Origin: Pedobacter sp.
Lineage (GTDB): Bacteria; Bacteroidota; Bacteroidia; Sphingobacteriales; Sphingobacteriaceae
Direction of reading: 5' to 3'
Assembly (NCBI GenBank): GCA_031119475.1
Contig: JAVHXV010000001.1
Span: 124,001 to 188,000, forward strand
Length of the DNA stretch: 64,000 nucleotides
Of the stretch, positions 8,757 through 18,046 are shown one piece after another; positions within the stretch are counted from its first letter, which is position 1; each line of letters opens with the position of its first letter. The position numbers and the translations under genes were made by a program. The notes beneath the pieces are model-generated. The model saw only the letters and a list, made by a program, of their open reading frames with translations. It was not told the DNA's origin and did not search any database.

Positions 8757-9773
8757 CTACCTGTTCCTTACAAAAAGGTCTGTTTCCAGTACTTTTTTCT
8801 CAAATTCCTCTACGGGATATTTGGCTTCAATGAGCTGTAGCAGCATTTCTGTGGCCAATTGCCCAATGTCAAATGCGGGCTGCCTGACCGATGTTAGGGA
8901 AGGATTGAAGAGATCGAGTACATCAGAGTTGCTAAAGCCGGCAATGGCCATGTCTTCGGGTACTTTGACCTTCAGGTTTTTAAAAACGCTCAGACATCCG
9001 GTGCTCAACCGATCGCCTGCTACAAAAATGGCATCAGGCTTTTCGGGTAGTGCCAACAATTCCTTAATGGCATTTTCGGTTTCCTGGTAGAGCATCCCAC
9101 CATGTGGACAATGTTTAATGTAGTTTGGATCAATTTGAAGCCCGTTCGCTTTTAACGCTGCTTCATATCCTGCCAAACGTTCGATACTGATGGAGAGGTA
9201 GCTGGAGCTGGTCAGGTGGGCAATGCGCCGATATCCCGATCTGATCAGGTGTTCAGTAGCATCAAATGCTCCTTTTTCATTGTTGGCGATCACTTTATGC
9301 GTATTGATTTCATCTGCCACACGGTCAAAAAAAACAAGCGGCAGCCCTCTTTCATGCAAAGAAGTAAGGTGTGAAATGTCTGTGGTCTGTGAGGATAGCG
9401 ACACCAAAAGCCCATCGACCGAACGGGAAGCCAAATGCTGCACGTTGATCACCTCACGTTCATACGATTCATGTGTTTGTGAAATGATGACGTGATAGCC
9501 CCGATCATAGGCAATCGATTCGATCCCATTAATGGCCTGCGAAAAATAGCTGTTGGCCACTTCGCTTACCACCACACCAATAGATTTGCTCCTGCGCTCC
9601 TTAAGGCTCAGCGCAATGGGATTGGGCTGATAGTTGATTTCCTTCGCATAATCGAGCACAATCTTTTTGGTCGCGGCACTGATCTCATGTGTGTCCCTCA
9701 AGGCCCTGGAAACAGTAGACGTTGACAGTCCCAATGCCTTCGCAATATCTTTTATGGTTACAGGTTCAAACAT
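8757..9773 (-). CDS. LacI family transcriptional regulator of the pectin locus
   Basis: A 338-residue LacI/GalR repressor. The N-terminal helix-turn-helix is VTIKDIAKALGLSTSTVSRALRD (5-27) and the hinge helix YQPNPIALSLKERRS follows. The periplasmic-binding-like effector domain begins at SIGVVVSEVANSYFSQAINGIE and ends with the dimerisation segment FNPSLTSVRQPAFDIGQ. It is divergent from susC, and the window carries three AACGWTTGC sites before pectin and uronate operons. I infer that it senses a uronate pathway intermediate, in the manner of KdgR or UxuR; the ligand is not visible in sequence. Confidence 0.88.
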   Translation of the reverse strand: MFEPVTIKDIAKALGLSTSTVSRALRDTHEISAATKKIVLDYAKEINYQPNPIALSLKERRSKSIGVVVSEVANSYFSQAINGIESIAYDRGYHVIISQTHESYEREVINVQHLASRSVDGLLVSLSSQTTDISHLTSLHERGLPLVFFDRVADEINTHKVIANNEKGAFDATEHLIRSGYRRIAHLTSSSYLSISIERLAGYEAALKANGLQIDPNYIKHCPHGGMLYQETENAIKELLALPEKPDAIFVAGDRLSTGCLSVFKNLKVKVPEDMAIAGFSNSDVLDLFNPSLTSVRQPAFDIGQLATEMLLQLIEAKYPVEEFEKKVLETDLFVRNR

Positions 9774-9837
9774 GGTTTAGGCGGCAAATGCTTTGTCAGA
9801 GCTAAAGATACGTTTTTTTGGCATAAATCAGTCTAAA

Positions 9838-10140
9838 CCATATAAGAAGTAAAGTTTGGCCTGTATGAAACAGTATTCTCAAATTGCTCAATGCCTAAAT
9901 GGTTGTCTTTGATGGTAGTTTACCATTAAGAAGTAAAGTTTGGCTTGTATTAAAAAGTATTCTTAAAATTTCTTAATGCCTTAATGGTTGTCTTTGCCAG
10001 GATCATTTACCATTAAGAAGTTAAGCTTATCATGTAGGGAAGTTGCTTAATATCTCAATGCCTTAATGGTTTTTTGCCAGTAAGTTAAGTTTTGCAGATA
10101 GCGCAAATTGCGTATATCTCAATTCGGTTATGGTTTTTGG
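9838..10140. repeat. Imperfect tandem repeat of about 60-87 bp, four units, upstream of susC
   Basis: Units start near 9838, 9923, 10008 and 10081. Each opens with (ACCATTA)AGAAGTAAAGTTTGG and closes with CTTAATGCCTTAATGG. The ends ACCATTAAG and CTTAATGGT are inverted copies, so each unit can fold. Units 2 and 3 are best conserved; the fourth is decayed. This fills most of the 544-bp lacI-susC gap; the rest holds the operator candidate and the susC leader. Confidence 0.8.
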
Positions 10141-10189
10141 TGTACAATGCGTTTAACCTCCATTTGGGCGATTAAATACTTCCTGTTTC

Positions 10190-10222
10190 TGGCAACGTTG
10201 TCGGGAACGATTGCATAAATTT
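10190..10222. promoter_or_regulatory. Candidate LacI-family operator before susC
   Basis: GGCAACGTTG (10191-10200) is followed closely by GGGAACGATTGCATAAATTT. The core AACGATTGC matches AACGTTTGC at 21652 and 26458. LacI-family sites usually centre on a CG step, as here. Regulator assignment is inference from position. Confidence 0.45.
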
Positions 10223-10317
10223 AGTGTCCTGTACTGTCATGCATTATAAAAAAAACAATGTAGACTTGTTATTGGAAGGCGCTAGTAGTCGGCCAAAACC
10301 AAATATAATCAGAACGT

Positions 10318-13300
10318 ATGAAAAAAATTTTACTGCTCCTTTGTGCGGTGGCTATGGGTATGAATTTGGCCTACGCGCAAACCAGACAAATTTCTGGTAA
10401 GGTAACCGAGAAGGGAACCAACACGACGCTGCCAGGCGTGGGTGTAACCGTAAAGGGAACAAAAGTGGCTACGGCCACCAATCAGAACGGAACTTATCAA
10501 CTGGCAGTGCCTTCCACAGGAAATGTAATCCTTGTATTTAAATCAATTGGCTATAACGACCTTGAAATTACTGTAGGGAGCAGCAATACCGTAAACGCGG
10601 TGCTTACCGAAAGTTCTACCACGCTCAATGAAGTTGTGGTAAATATTGGTTATGGTACCATTAAAAAGAAAGACCTTACGGGAGCCGTATCTTCGGTAAC
10701 GGCAGAAACGATAGCGGCAGCTCCGGTATCTTCGGCACTACAGGCCATCCAAGGCCGTGTTCCGGGGATTACCATTGCCACCACAGAGGGCTCGCCCGAT
10801 GCGGAATTGACGGTAAGGGTAAGGGGCGGAGGCTCAATTACCGGAGACAATTCTCCGCTGTATGTGGTAGATGGTTTTCAGGTTGCTTCCATTGCAGATA
10901 TTGCACCTCAGGATATCGAATCGATCGATATCTTGAAAGATGCCTCATCTACAGCCATCTATGGCTCTAGAGGTGCAAATGGTGTGGTATTGATCACTAC
11001 AAAAAACAGTAAGGATGGAAGAACAAGCATTAGTGCCAATGTTTTTGGTGGAACGCGCACCCTGGCCAACAAACTGGATGTGCTCACACCATATGATTAT
11101 GCGACCTGGCAATATGAGCGCGCACTTTTAGATGGCTCCCTATCAGATTATACCCAATACTTTGGAAATTATCAGGACATTGGCCTCTACCGCAATGTGC
11201 CTGAAAACGATTGGCAGGACATTATCTTTGGCCGTACGGCGACAACTTTCAACTCCAACCTGAACATCAGTGGAGGCGGTGAGAAAACAAAATATAGCTT
11301 GAGCCATAGTTTTGTTACCGACAAGGCCATCATGCAATTGTCCGACTATCAACGTCAGAACATCAATTTCAAACTGAACCACAAGATGTTCGATCGACTG
11401 TCATTGGATTTTAGCCTAAGATATGCTGATGCAAAGATCAAAGGTGGTGGCGCAAACGAGCAGAATGAAATTTCATCAGCGGATTCGCGACTTAAAAATG
11501 CCATGCTCTATCCGCCATTTCCTGTAAATGGCTTAACGACGACGACAGACACCAATGATGAATTTAACTTATACAATCCATCAATTGCGATTTCCGATAA
11601 TGATCAATTCGTTAGGAGAAAAACCTTTAATGTAAATGGTGGTTTAAGCTACGACATCATCAAAGGTCTACGCCTGCGTTCTGAGGTTGGTTTCGACAAT
11701 TACCGGAATGACCAGGACCGTTTTTACGGTACGACCACCTATTATGTCAGAAATGTGCCAGCTGCCGAAAATCAGAACCTGCCTGCTGTGATCTTTACCA
11801 ATACGAGCAGAAACAGCTTTAGGAATGCAAATACCTTAAATTATGCTTTTGATAAAATTTTGGGCAAGGATCATCATTTGAATGTATTGGTAGGTGAAGA
11901 ATTTCTAAAAACCTCAGAAATCGTACTGGGCAACGTTGTCCATGGTTTTCCCAAATCGTTTACGTTCGAAAATACAAGGGTGCTTTCTACACAGGGAAAA
12001 GCCAACACCATCGATAACTATTATTCTCCAGACGATAAAATGCTATCGTTCTTCGGCAGGGCCAATTACGATTACAAGGGCAGATATCTGTTGAGCCTTA
12101 CGTTTAGGGCCGATGGTTCTTCCAAGTTTTCGGAAGATAACCGTTGGGGCTATTTTCCAGGCGTATCGGGTGCATGGAGGGTTTCTGAAGAAAGCTTTAT
12201 GGCAGGTACAAAATCTTGGCTGTCTGACCTGAAGTTGAGGGGAAGTTATGCATCTGCGGGAAATAACCGCATCCCTCCGGGGCAAATGACCCAATCGCTT
12301 CAAAACTATACCACCACTTGGGTAAATGGAACAAACAACTATTGGGCCGCCTCTAAAACGATGGCCAATCCAGACCTGAAATGGGAAACCACGATCAGCA
12401 AGAACATTGGTATTGATTTCGCATTATTGAATTCGAAGATTACGGGAACCATCGATGCCTATATCAACCGCACCAAAGACCTATTGATCGCTTTCCCGGT
12501 AGCAGGTACAGGTTATGACATCCAATACCGCAATTTGGGCAAAACCGAAAACAAAGGGCTCGAATTCTCGGTAAACTGGAATGCCATTAAGCAAAAGAAT
12601 TTTGATCTGGCCGTTAATGCCAACATCAGCTTTAACCGCAATAAGGTCATTTCACTGGGCTCCGTCAAAAACATCAATGGTTCATCAGGATGGGCCTCTA
12701 CCGAAATCGGCGTAGATTACCTGGTTGAAGAAGGTGCTTCCATTGGCCGGATCTATGGCTATAAGAGTGCTGGACGATACGAAGTCTCTGACTTTTCAGG
12801 TTACAACGCCAGCACGAATACCTGGACCTTAAAGCCTGGTGTAACCGATGCCACTGCATTTATTGGACCATTGCGCCCAGGATCAATGAAAATCCAGGAT
12901 ATCTCGCCTGATGGAAAAATAGACCTTTCAGATAGGACGATCATCGGAAACGCAAACCCATTAAATACAGGTGGTTTTTCACTTACCTCAAGGATTTTCG
13001 ATTTTGACCTTGGTGCCTACTTTAATTGGAGCTATGGCAACGACATTTATAATGCCAATAAGGTCGAGTATACCTCAACAAGTAAGTACAGCTCAAGAAA
13101 CATGATCGATATCATGGCTAGCGGCCAGCGATGGAACAATCTTCGCGCCGACGGGACAATCAGCAATGACCCTGCAGAATTAACGGCCATGAACGCGAAT
13201 ACCACATTGTGGTCGCCATACATGAAAACGTTCGTATTGAGCGATTGGGCAGTAGAAGATGGCTCTTTCCTGAGGTTATCAACCCTAACTTTGGGATATA

Positions 13301-13506
13301 CCCTGCCACAGGCGATTTCAAGCAAACTGAAAATGAAGAAATTGAGGGTCTATGCCTCTGGATATAATTTGTGGCTGTGGACCAACTATAGTGGATTCGA
13401 TCCTGAAGTTTCGACCCGCCGTAAAACGCCACTTACACCTGGTGTAGACTACTCGGCGTATCCAAAAAGCAGGTCTTACATTTTAGGTCTGAACGTTAAT
13501 TTTTAG
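10318..13506 (+). CDS. SusC/RagA family TonB-linked outer membrane protein
   Basis: A 1062-residue outer-membrane importer. Signal peptide 1-21 ends LAYAQ. A carboxypeptidase-like regulatory domain follows (ISGKVTEKGTNTTLPGVGVTVKGT, about 24-100), then the plug with the SusC signature DIESIDILKDASSTAIYGSRGANGVVLITTK (about 198-229), and the beta barrel ending LGLNVNF with the terminal aromatic. It pairs with the SusD protein 20 bp downstream to bind and import oligosaccharides with TonB energy. Neighbouring enzymes point to pectin (galacturonan or rhamnogalacturonan) fragments. Length is usual. The operon SusC-SusD-DUF5123 ends at the terminator at 16965. Confidence 0.95.
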   Translation: MKKILLLLCAVAMGMNLAYAQTRQISGKVTEKGTNTTLPGVGVTVKGTKVATATNQNGTYQLAVPSTGNVILVFKSIGYNDLEITVGSSNTVNAVLTESSTTLNEVVVNIGYGTIKKKDLTGAVSSVTAETIAAAPVSSALQAIQGRVPGITIATTEGSPDAELTVRVRGGGSITGDNSPLYVVDGFQVASIADIAPQDIESIDILKDASSTAIYGSRGANGVVLITTKNSKDGRTSISANVFGGTRTLANKLDVLTPYDYATWQYERALLDGSLSDYTQYFGNYQDIGLYRNVPENDWQDIIFGRTATTFNSNLNISGGGEKTKYSLSHSFVTDKAIMQLSDYQRQNINFKLNHKMFDRLSLDFSLRYADAKIKGGGANEQNEISSADSRLKNAMLYPPFPVNGLTTTTDTNDEFNLYNPSIAISDNDQFVRRKTFNVNGGLSYDIIKGLRLRSEVGFDNYRNDQDRFYGTTTYYVRNVPAAENQNLPAVIFTNTSRNSFRNANTLNYAFDKILGKDHHLNVLVGEEFLKTSEIVLGNVVHGFPKSFTFENTRVLSTQGKANTIDNYYSPDDKMLSFFGRANYDYKGRYLLSLTFRADGSSKFSEDNRWGYFPGVSGAWRVSEESFMAGTKSWLSDLKLRGSYASAGNNRIPPGQMTQSLQNYTTTWVNGTNNYWAASKTMANPDLKWETTISKNIGIDFALLNSKITGTIDAYINRTKDLLIAFPVAGTGYDIQYRNLGKTENKGLEFSVNWNAIKQKNFDLAVNANISFNRNKVISLGSVKNINGSSGWASTEIGVDYLVEEGASIGRIYGYKSAGRYEVSDFSGYNASTNTWTLKPGVTDATAFIGPLRPGSMKIQDISPDGKIDLSDRTIIGNANPLNTGGFSLTSRIFDFDLGAYFNWSYGNDIYNANKVEYTSTSKYSSRNMIDIMASGQRWNNLRADGTISNDPAELTAMNANTTLWSPYMKTFVLSDWAVEDGSFLRLSTLTLGYTLPQAISSKLKMKKLRVYASGYNLWLWTNYSGFDPEVSTRRKTPLTPGVDYSAYPKSRSYILGLNVNF

Positions 13507-13525
13507 GAGTTTAAATTTCAAGCAT

Positions 13526-15319
13526 ATGAAAAAGATTTTATATATATTATTTGCCATCACAGCCGTTACAGCCATCAGTAGCTGTAAAAAAGTACTGGAT
13601 GCACCCACCAAATCATCATTGGACGAATCGGTGATCTTCTCTACACCAGGGCTGGCACAGGGTGCGATTGCTGGGGTACTTCAATCGTTCGGAGAAACCA
13701 ATTCCTATCGTGGCCGTTTCCTTGTTTTTTACGGAATGAACACCGATACCGAAATTACCAATGGACTTAAAACAGTTGATGACAAGGCCAAACTTTCGAA
13801 CTACGACACCAATGTGGTAAACGGACAGATGAATACGCTGGACAATGCCTGGGCTAAATTTTATGAAGGGATTGAAAGGGCAAATTTAGCGATCAGGGGT
13901 TTGCGGACTTACGGTAAAATAGAGAGCAATCCGCAAATGGCGCAGATATTGGGAGAAATCCTTACCCTTAGGGCCGTACTTTACAATGACCTGATCAAAG
14001 GTTGGGGAGATGTGCCTGCACGTTTTGACCCCATCACAACCGCCACCACCTATTTGGCCAGAAGTGACCGCGACATCATCTATAAACAACTGTTAAAAGA
14101 TTTGGCAGAAGCTTCAAACTACTTGCCATGGCCAAATGAGAATTCTTCTGTAAGCAGTGTAGAAAGGGTGAACAAAGCTTTTGCAAAAGGCCTCAGGGCG
14201 CGCTTGGCCTTAGCTGCAGGTGGCTATGCACAACGTTTGGATGGAACGGTGAAGCTGAGTTCAGATCCAGAGCTATCGCGCGACAAGATGTATGCCATTG
14301 CCAAACAGGAATGTCTGGATATCATCGATAGCAAAAGACTGAAACTATTGGGATTTGAGCAGGTGTTCAGGACACTGAATGAGGAAACCGGATTGGCAGG
14401 ACAGGAGTCGATGTGGGAAATTCCATTTAGCGAAGGTAGGGGAAGGGTGATTTTCGACCTGGGTGTAAAACACCTGAAAACCGATAAATATACCGGACAG
14501 AATAAAGGCGGTACAGATGGCCCTAACCCGATCATGCTTTATGAATATGATGTAGATGATGTGCGTAGGGACGTTACCGTGGTACCATACGAATGGGATG
14601 GCGGTACAGGAACTGCAGGAGGCTATCAGGTTCCTTCATCACTTGGACGCTTGTATTTCGGGAAGTATCGTTATGAATGGATGAAAAGAAGGGTAACCTC
14701 TACCAATGATGATGGACTGAACTGGATGTACATGCGCTATGCCGATGTGGTATTGATGGCAGCAGAGGCCATTAACGAGATTGATGGGGCAACAGCAGCA
14801 GCACCTTACCTTAAAATGATCAGGGATCGTGCATTTCCGACCGCACCCGCTAAAGTGGCTACATTCATGACGGCTGCTACAGCCTCTAAAACTGCTTTTT
14901 TTGATGCCATAGTCAACGAACGGGCCTTAGAATTTACAGGTGAAATGTTGAGAAAGGCAGACCTCATCCGTTGGAACCTGCTAAAGGTAAAATTAGATGA
15001 GGCCAAGACCAAATTACAGCAATTGGATACCAGGACAGGCAAGTATGCAGCATTACCGGCAAAAATCTATTACAAAACAGCTGCTGATGGCGAGACCGTC
15101 CAGATCTATGGACTGAGGTTTGGCGATACCGATGCTGCGGGAGCCGCACTTGGCTATCCTTCAAATAAGACCTGGACATTGTCGACTGCTGGCGAACCTT
15201 TGACATTCTGGGACGCCCTTTATGCGAAAGACCCGAATAAACAGCAGTTCTGGCCAATTTGGCAAGTGTTTTTGGACTCATCAAATGGACTGTTAAATAA
15301 TAAAAACCTAAATTTATAA
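13526..15319 (+). CDS. RagB/SusD family nutrient-binding lipoprotein
   Basis: A 597-residue surface lipoprotein with lipobox ISSCKK (Cys20). It shows SusD features: an N-terminal TPR-like helical region (WAKFYEGIERANLAI, LGEILTLRAVLYNDLIKGWGDVPAR), the central MRYADVVLMAAEAINE, and the C-terminal VNERALEFTGEMLRKADLIRWN. SusD caps the SusC barrel and binds the glycan. It starts 20 bp after susC. Confidence 0.95.
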   Translation: MKKILYILFAITAVTAISSCKKVLDAPTKSSLDESVIFSTPGLAQGAIAGVLQSFGETNSYRGRFLVFYGMNTDTEITNGLKTVDDKAKLSNYDTNVVNGQMNTLDNAWAKFYEGIERANLAIRGLRTYGKIESNPQMAQILGEILTLRAVLYNDLIKGWGDVPARFDPITTATTYLARSDRDIIYKQLLKDLAEASNYLPWPNENSSVSSVERVNKAFAKGLRARLALAAGGYAQRLDGTVKLSSDPELSRDKMYAIAKQECLDIIDSKRLKLLGFEQVFRTLNEETGLAGQESMWEIPFSEGRGRVIFDLGVKHLKTDKYTGQNKGGTDGPNPIMLYEYDVDDVRRDVTVVPYEWDGGTGTAGGYQVPSSLGRLYFGKYRYEWMKRRVTSTNDDGLNWMYMRYADVVLMAAEAINEIDGATAAAPYLKMIRDRAFPTAPAKVATFMTAATASKTAFFDAIVNERALEFTGEMLRKADLIRWNLLKVKLDEAKTKLQQLDTRTGKYAALPAKIYYKTAADGETVQIYGLRFGDTDAAGAALGYPSNKTWTLSTAGEPLTFWDALYAKDPNKQQFWPIWQVFLDSSNGLLNNKNLNL

Positions 15320-15329
15320 TCACATAAAG

Positions 15330-16931
15330 ATGAAAAGATTAAACCTATATATTGCTGCACTAGCATTAATGGCATTGTTCAGTTTCTCTGGTTGTGAAGA
15401 TCCAGTTGAAGAAATTACGCAACTTCAGACCAGTCAGTTATTTTCGCCAACTGATCTCAATGCGGTAATCGTCAATAAAACCGGCATCAGGCTTACCTGG
15501 AAAGCCGTAAGCGGCGCCAAATCCTATACCATCGAAGTCTTTACCACGGCTGATTTTTCTGGTACGCCCGTTCGTACCATCAGCAATGTAAACATTTCCC
15601 AGGTGCCTTATCTGGTTAGCGGACTTGCCGGAAACACACAATATGCCATTCGGGTAAAGGCGATCGGAGATGGGATCAGCGATTCCAAATACATTACGGC
15701 AAGTATCAAGACTGAGCCTGAACAAATTTTCCAGGATATTGATCCTACAAAATTAACCGCAACTTCAATTACCTTGACTTGGCCAGCGGGAGAAAATGTA
15801 ACCAACATATCCTTGTCGCCAGGCAGTATTTCAAGGGCATTAACTGCCGGTGAAATTGCTGCAGGTTCGGTTACCATCAGCGGCTTGACCCCTAAAGTGG
15901 CCTACACGGCTACATTGCTCCTCAATACCACCGTAAGGGGTACCAAGACCTTTACTACCCCGGCCCAATTGCCTACGGGAGCTGATGTAGTAGTTTTGAC
16001 CCCGACAGACGATCTGGGAGCGATGATCCAGGCTGCAACGAAGAGCACCAGATTCGTGATCTTAGAAGGTACAAAATATGATGCGAGCGCAGCTATCATC
16101 TTGCCTGCCGGAATTGACATCAGCGTGATCGGTGAAGAAGCCCCCGTAAAACCAGTATTTTCTGTAAATACGATCACTTTGCCTGCCACGGGAGGTAAGC
16201 TGCACTTTGAAAATATTGAGATCAATGCTTTTGCCAAAGGCGATGAAACCCTGCCGTCGAACACAAGACGTCAATACATCATCAACCAGAGTGCAGCATC
16301 AACGTTTGATGAGGTTTCTTTCGATAACTGTAACATCCGTAATTTCGTGAATACGCCGGTACGCCTTCAGGGAACGAACGCCATTGTGATCAACAAGGTA
16401 ATTTTTAACAATTGCCAGATCGATAACATCAGCGTGGCCGATGCTGGCCCGGGTGCAGGAAATTATTCTTTCATCAACTCTAACGTAGCGACAGGAAAAA
16501 TCAACAACATTACCTTGACCAACAATACCTTCTCTAATATCGGTTATGGTCTGATCCTGCACAATGCCGCTCCATCATTATCAGTTACCATAGAAAATAA
16601 TACTTTCTATAACGTAACAGGAGATGGTCGATATTTTATTGATTACAATGCGCAGACCATTGCGAACGGATTTTCGTTCAAGAACAATATTGTGGCCAAA
16701 ACGTTATCTCCTGCAGGAACGGCAAGGGGAATCAGAAGTGCAACGGCGCCAACGGTTTCCAATAATTATCAGACCAACGACGTGGTGTTCGCATCAAATG
16801 CCATTCCGAGTATTATTGCTTATGCTGGTGCGGCTACCAGTTTGTTTACGGCACCTGCAACCCGGAATTTCAAGATCAAAGATGATGGCTTCGCAGGAAA
16901 AGCGACAGCTGGTGACCCAAGGTGGCGATAA
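15330..16931 (+). CDS. DUF5123/DUF4957 surface lipoprotein (FN3 plus beta-helix)
   Basis: A 533-residue lipoprotein with lipobox FSFSGCED (Cys22). Two fibronectin type III-like domains occupy about 40-210 (NAVIVNKTGIRLTWKAVSGAKSYTIEVF and KLTATSITLTWPAGE). From about 220 a DUF4957-like and right-handed beta-helix region follows, rich in N-x-x-F and N-x-T-F ladders (FDNCNIRN, FNNCQIDN, LTNNTFSN, IENNTFYN), and the protein ends with the DUF5123-type tail GDPRWR. Such proteins sit third in pectin-type SusCD operons, in the slot of SusE-like glycan-binding proteins. Binding of pectin fragments is inferred. It starts 10 bp after susD and is the last gene before the terminator. Confidence 0.85.
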   Translation: MKRLNLYIAALALMALFSFSGCEDPVEEITQLQTSQLFSPTDLNAVIVNKTGIRLTWKAVSGAKSYTIEVFTTADFSGTPVRTISNVNISQVPYLVSGLAGNTQYAIRVKAIGDGISDSKYITASIKTEPEQIFQDIDPTKLTATSITLTWPAGENVTNISLSPGSISRALTAGEIAAGSVTISGLTPKVAYTATLLLNTTVRGTKTFTTPAQLPTGADVVVLTPTDDLGAMIQAATKSTRFVILEGTKYDASAAIILPAGIDISVIGEEAPVKPVFSVNTITLPATGGKLHFENIEINAFAKGDETLPSNTRRQYIINQSAASTFDEVSFDNCNIRNFVNTPVRLQGTNAIVINKVIFNNCQIDNISVADAGPGAGNYSFINSNVATGKINNITLTNNTFSNIGYGLILHNAAPSLSVTIENNTFYNVTGDGRYFIDYNAQTIANGFSFKNNIVAKTLSPAGTARGIRSATAPTVSNNYQTNDVVFASNAIPSIIAYAGAATSLFTAPATRNFKIKDDGFAGKATAGDPRWR

Positions 16932-16964
16932 AATGCCATTTAATTTTCTGATTTAACTAATTTT

Positions 16965-16993
16965 AAAGGTCCTGATTTTCTCAGGACCTTTTT
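16965..16993 (+). terminator. Strong intrinsic terminator after the SusCD operon
   Basis: AAAGGTCCTGA (16965-16975) pairs perfectly with TCAGGACCTTT (16981-16991) over a 5-base loop, and a T tract follows. It separates surface-protein genes from the enzyme genes. Confidence 0.92.
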
Positions 16994-17006
16994 CCAATCC
17001 TGCCAA

Positions 17007-18029
17007 ATGAATTTGATCAAATCAATCTGCCTGTTAAGTTTATTGCTTTTTTATCTATACGTGCCGGCGCAGGACCCGAAATTTCCTAAAGACATCACCG
17101 TTGCACAAGATGGAAGTGGAAATTATAAGACGATACAGGCTGCGGTCAATTCGGTTCGCGATCTGGACCAATGGGAGGTGACGATCCATGTAAAGAAAGG
17201 AAAATATGAAGAGAAGCTGATCATCCCAAGTTGGAAGACGAAAATTAATATTGTGGGTGAAGAACAGGCCACGACCATCATCAGTTTCAACGATTATTCT
17301 GGAAAAGTTAATCCGAATGGAAAGGATGTATTCGGAAATGAAAAGTTTTCAACTTATACTTCATTTACGGTGCTTGTACAGGGCGATGACATCCATTTTG
17401 AAAACCTGACGATACAGAACACGGCTGGCAGGGTAGGCCAGGCCGTAGCGCTCCATGTAGAAGGCGATCGTTTCATCATGAAGAACTGTAGCCTATTGGG
17501 CAATCAGGATACCTTGTACACGGCCAAGGAAAGCAGTCGCCAATATTACATGAACTGTTTCATTCAGGGCACTACCGATTTCATTTTTGGAGAGGCAACT
17601 GCGCTGTTCGAAGATTGTACGATCAAAAGCTTGTCCAATTCCTATGTTACCGCTGCGGCTACTTCCCCAAATCAATTATTTGGATATGTATTTTTACGTT
17701 GCAAGTTGATTGCTGATACAGGGGTTGGCAAGGCTTATTTGGGCAGGCCATGGCGATCGTATGCGAAGACGGTGTTCATCCATTGTGAACTTGGTGCACA
17801 CATTGTTCCGGAAGGCTGGAATCCCTGGAAAGGAGACCTGATGTTTAAAGATAAGGAAAAGACAGCTTTTTATGCGGAATACGAAAATACGGGTCCTGGT
17901 GCAAATCCAAAGGCAAGGGTGAATTGGGCTAAACAGCTGACATACAGTGAATTTAAGAAATATACTTTTAAGCAAATATTTAGAGGTTGGAAGATAAACT
18001 ACGACTTACGAAGTCTTAAGACTTCGTAA
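17007..18029 (+). CDS. Pectin methylesterase (CE8), first copy
   Basis: A 340-residue secreted enzyme that removes methyl esters from homogalacturonan. The signal peptide ends about VPAQ (21). Family hallmarks are visible: GxYxE as GKYEEKL, the acid LGNQDTLY (Asp about 166), the nucleophile TTDFIFG (Asp about 191) and LGRPWRSYAKTVF (Arg about 246). The frame starts 14 bp after the terminator of the previous operon. The last residues, RSLKTS, and the TAA stop are encoded by a 28-bp perfect palindrome, so the C-terminal tail is repeat-derived. Confidence 0.93.
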   Translation: MNLIKSICLLSLLLFYLYVPAQDPKFPKDITVAQDGSGNYKTIQAAVNSVRDLDQWEVTIHVKKGKYEEKLIIPSWKTKINIVGEEQATTIISFNDYSGKVNPNGKDVFGNEKFSTYTSFTVLVQGDDIHFENLTIQNTAGRVGQAVALHVEGDRFIMKNCSLLGNQDTLYTAKESSRQYYMNCFIQGTTDFIFGEATALFEDCTIKSLSNSYVTAAATSPNQLFGYVFLRCKLIADTGVGKAYLGRPWRSYAKTVFIHCELGAHIVPEGWNPWKGDLMFKDKEKTAFYAEYENTGPGANPKARVNWAKQLTYSEFKKYTFKQIFRGWKINYDLRSLKTS

Positions 18030-18031
18030 GT
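18004..18031. repeat. 28-bp perfect palindrome spanning a stop codon
   Basis: ACTTACGAAGTCTT is followed directly by its reverse complement. The TAA stop of the first CE8 gene lies inside. The arm differs from the 8092-8150 arm mainly by C/T and G/A changes (ACTTACGAAGTCT against ACCTACGAGGTCT), so both belong to one dispersed palindromic family. Confidence 0.9.
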
Positions 18032-18046
18032 GCTAATTTTAAGCAA

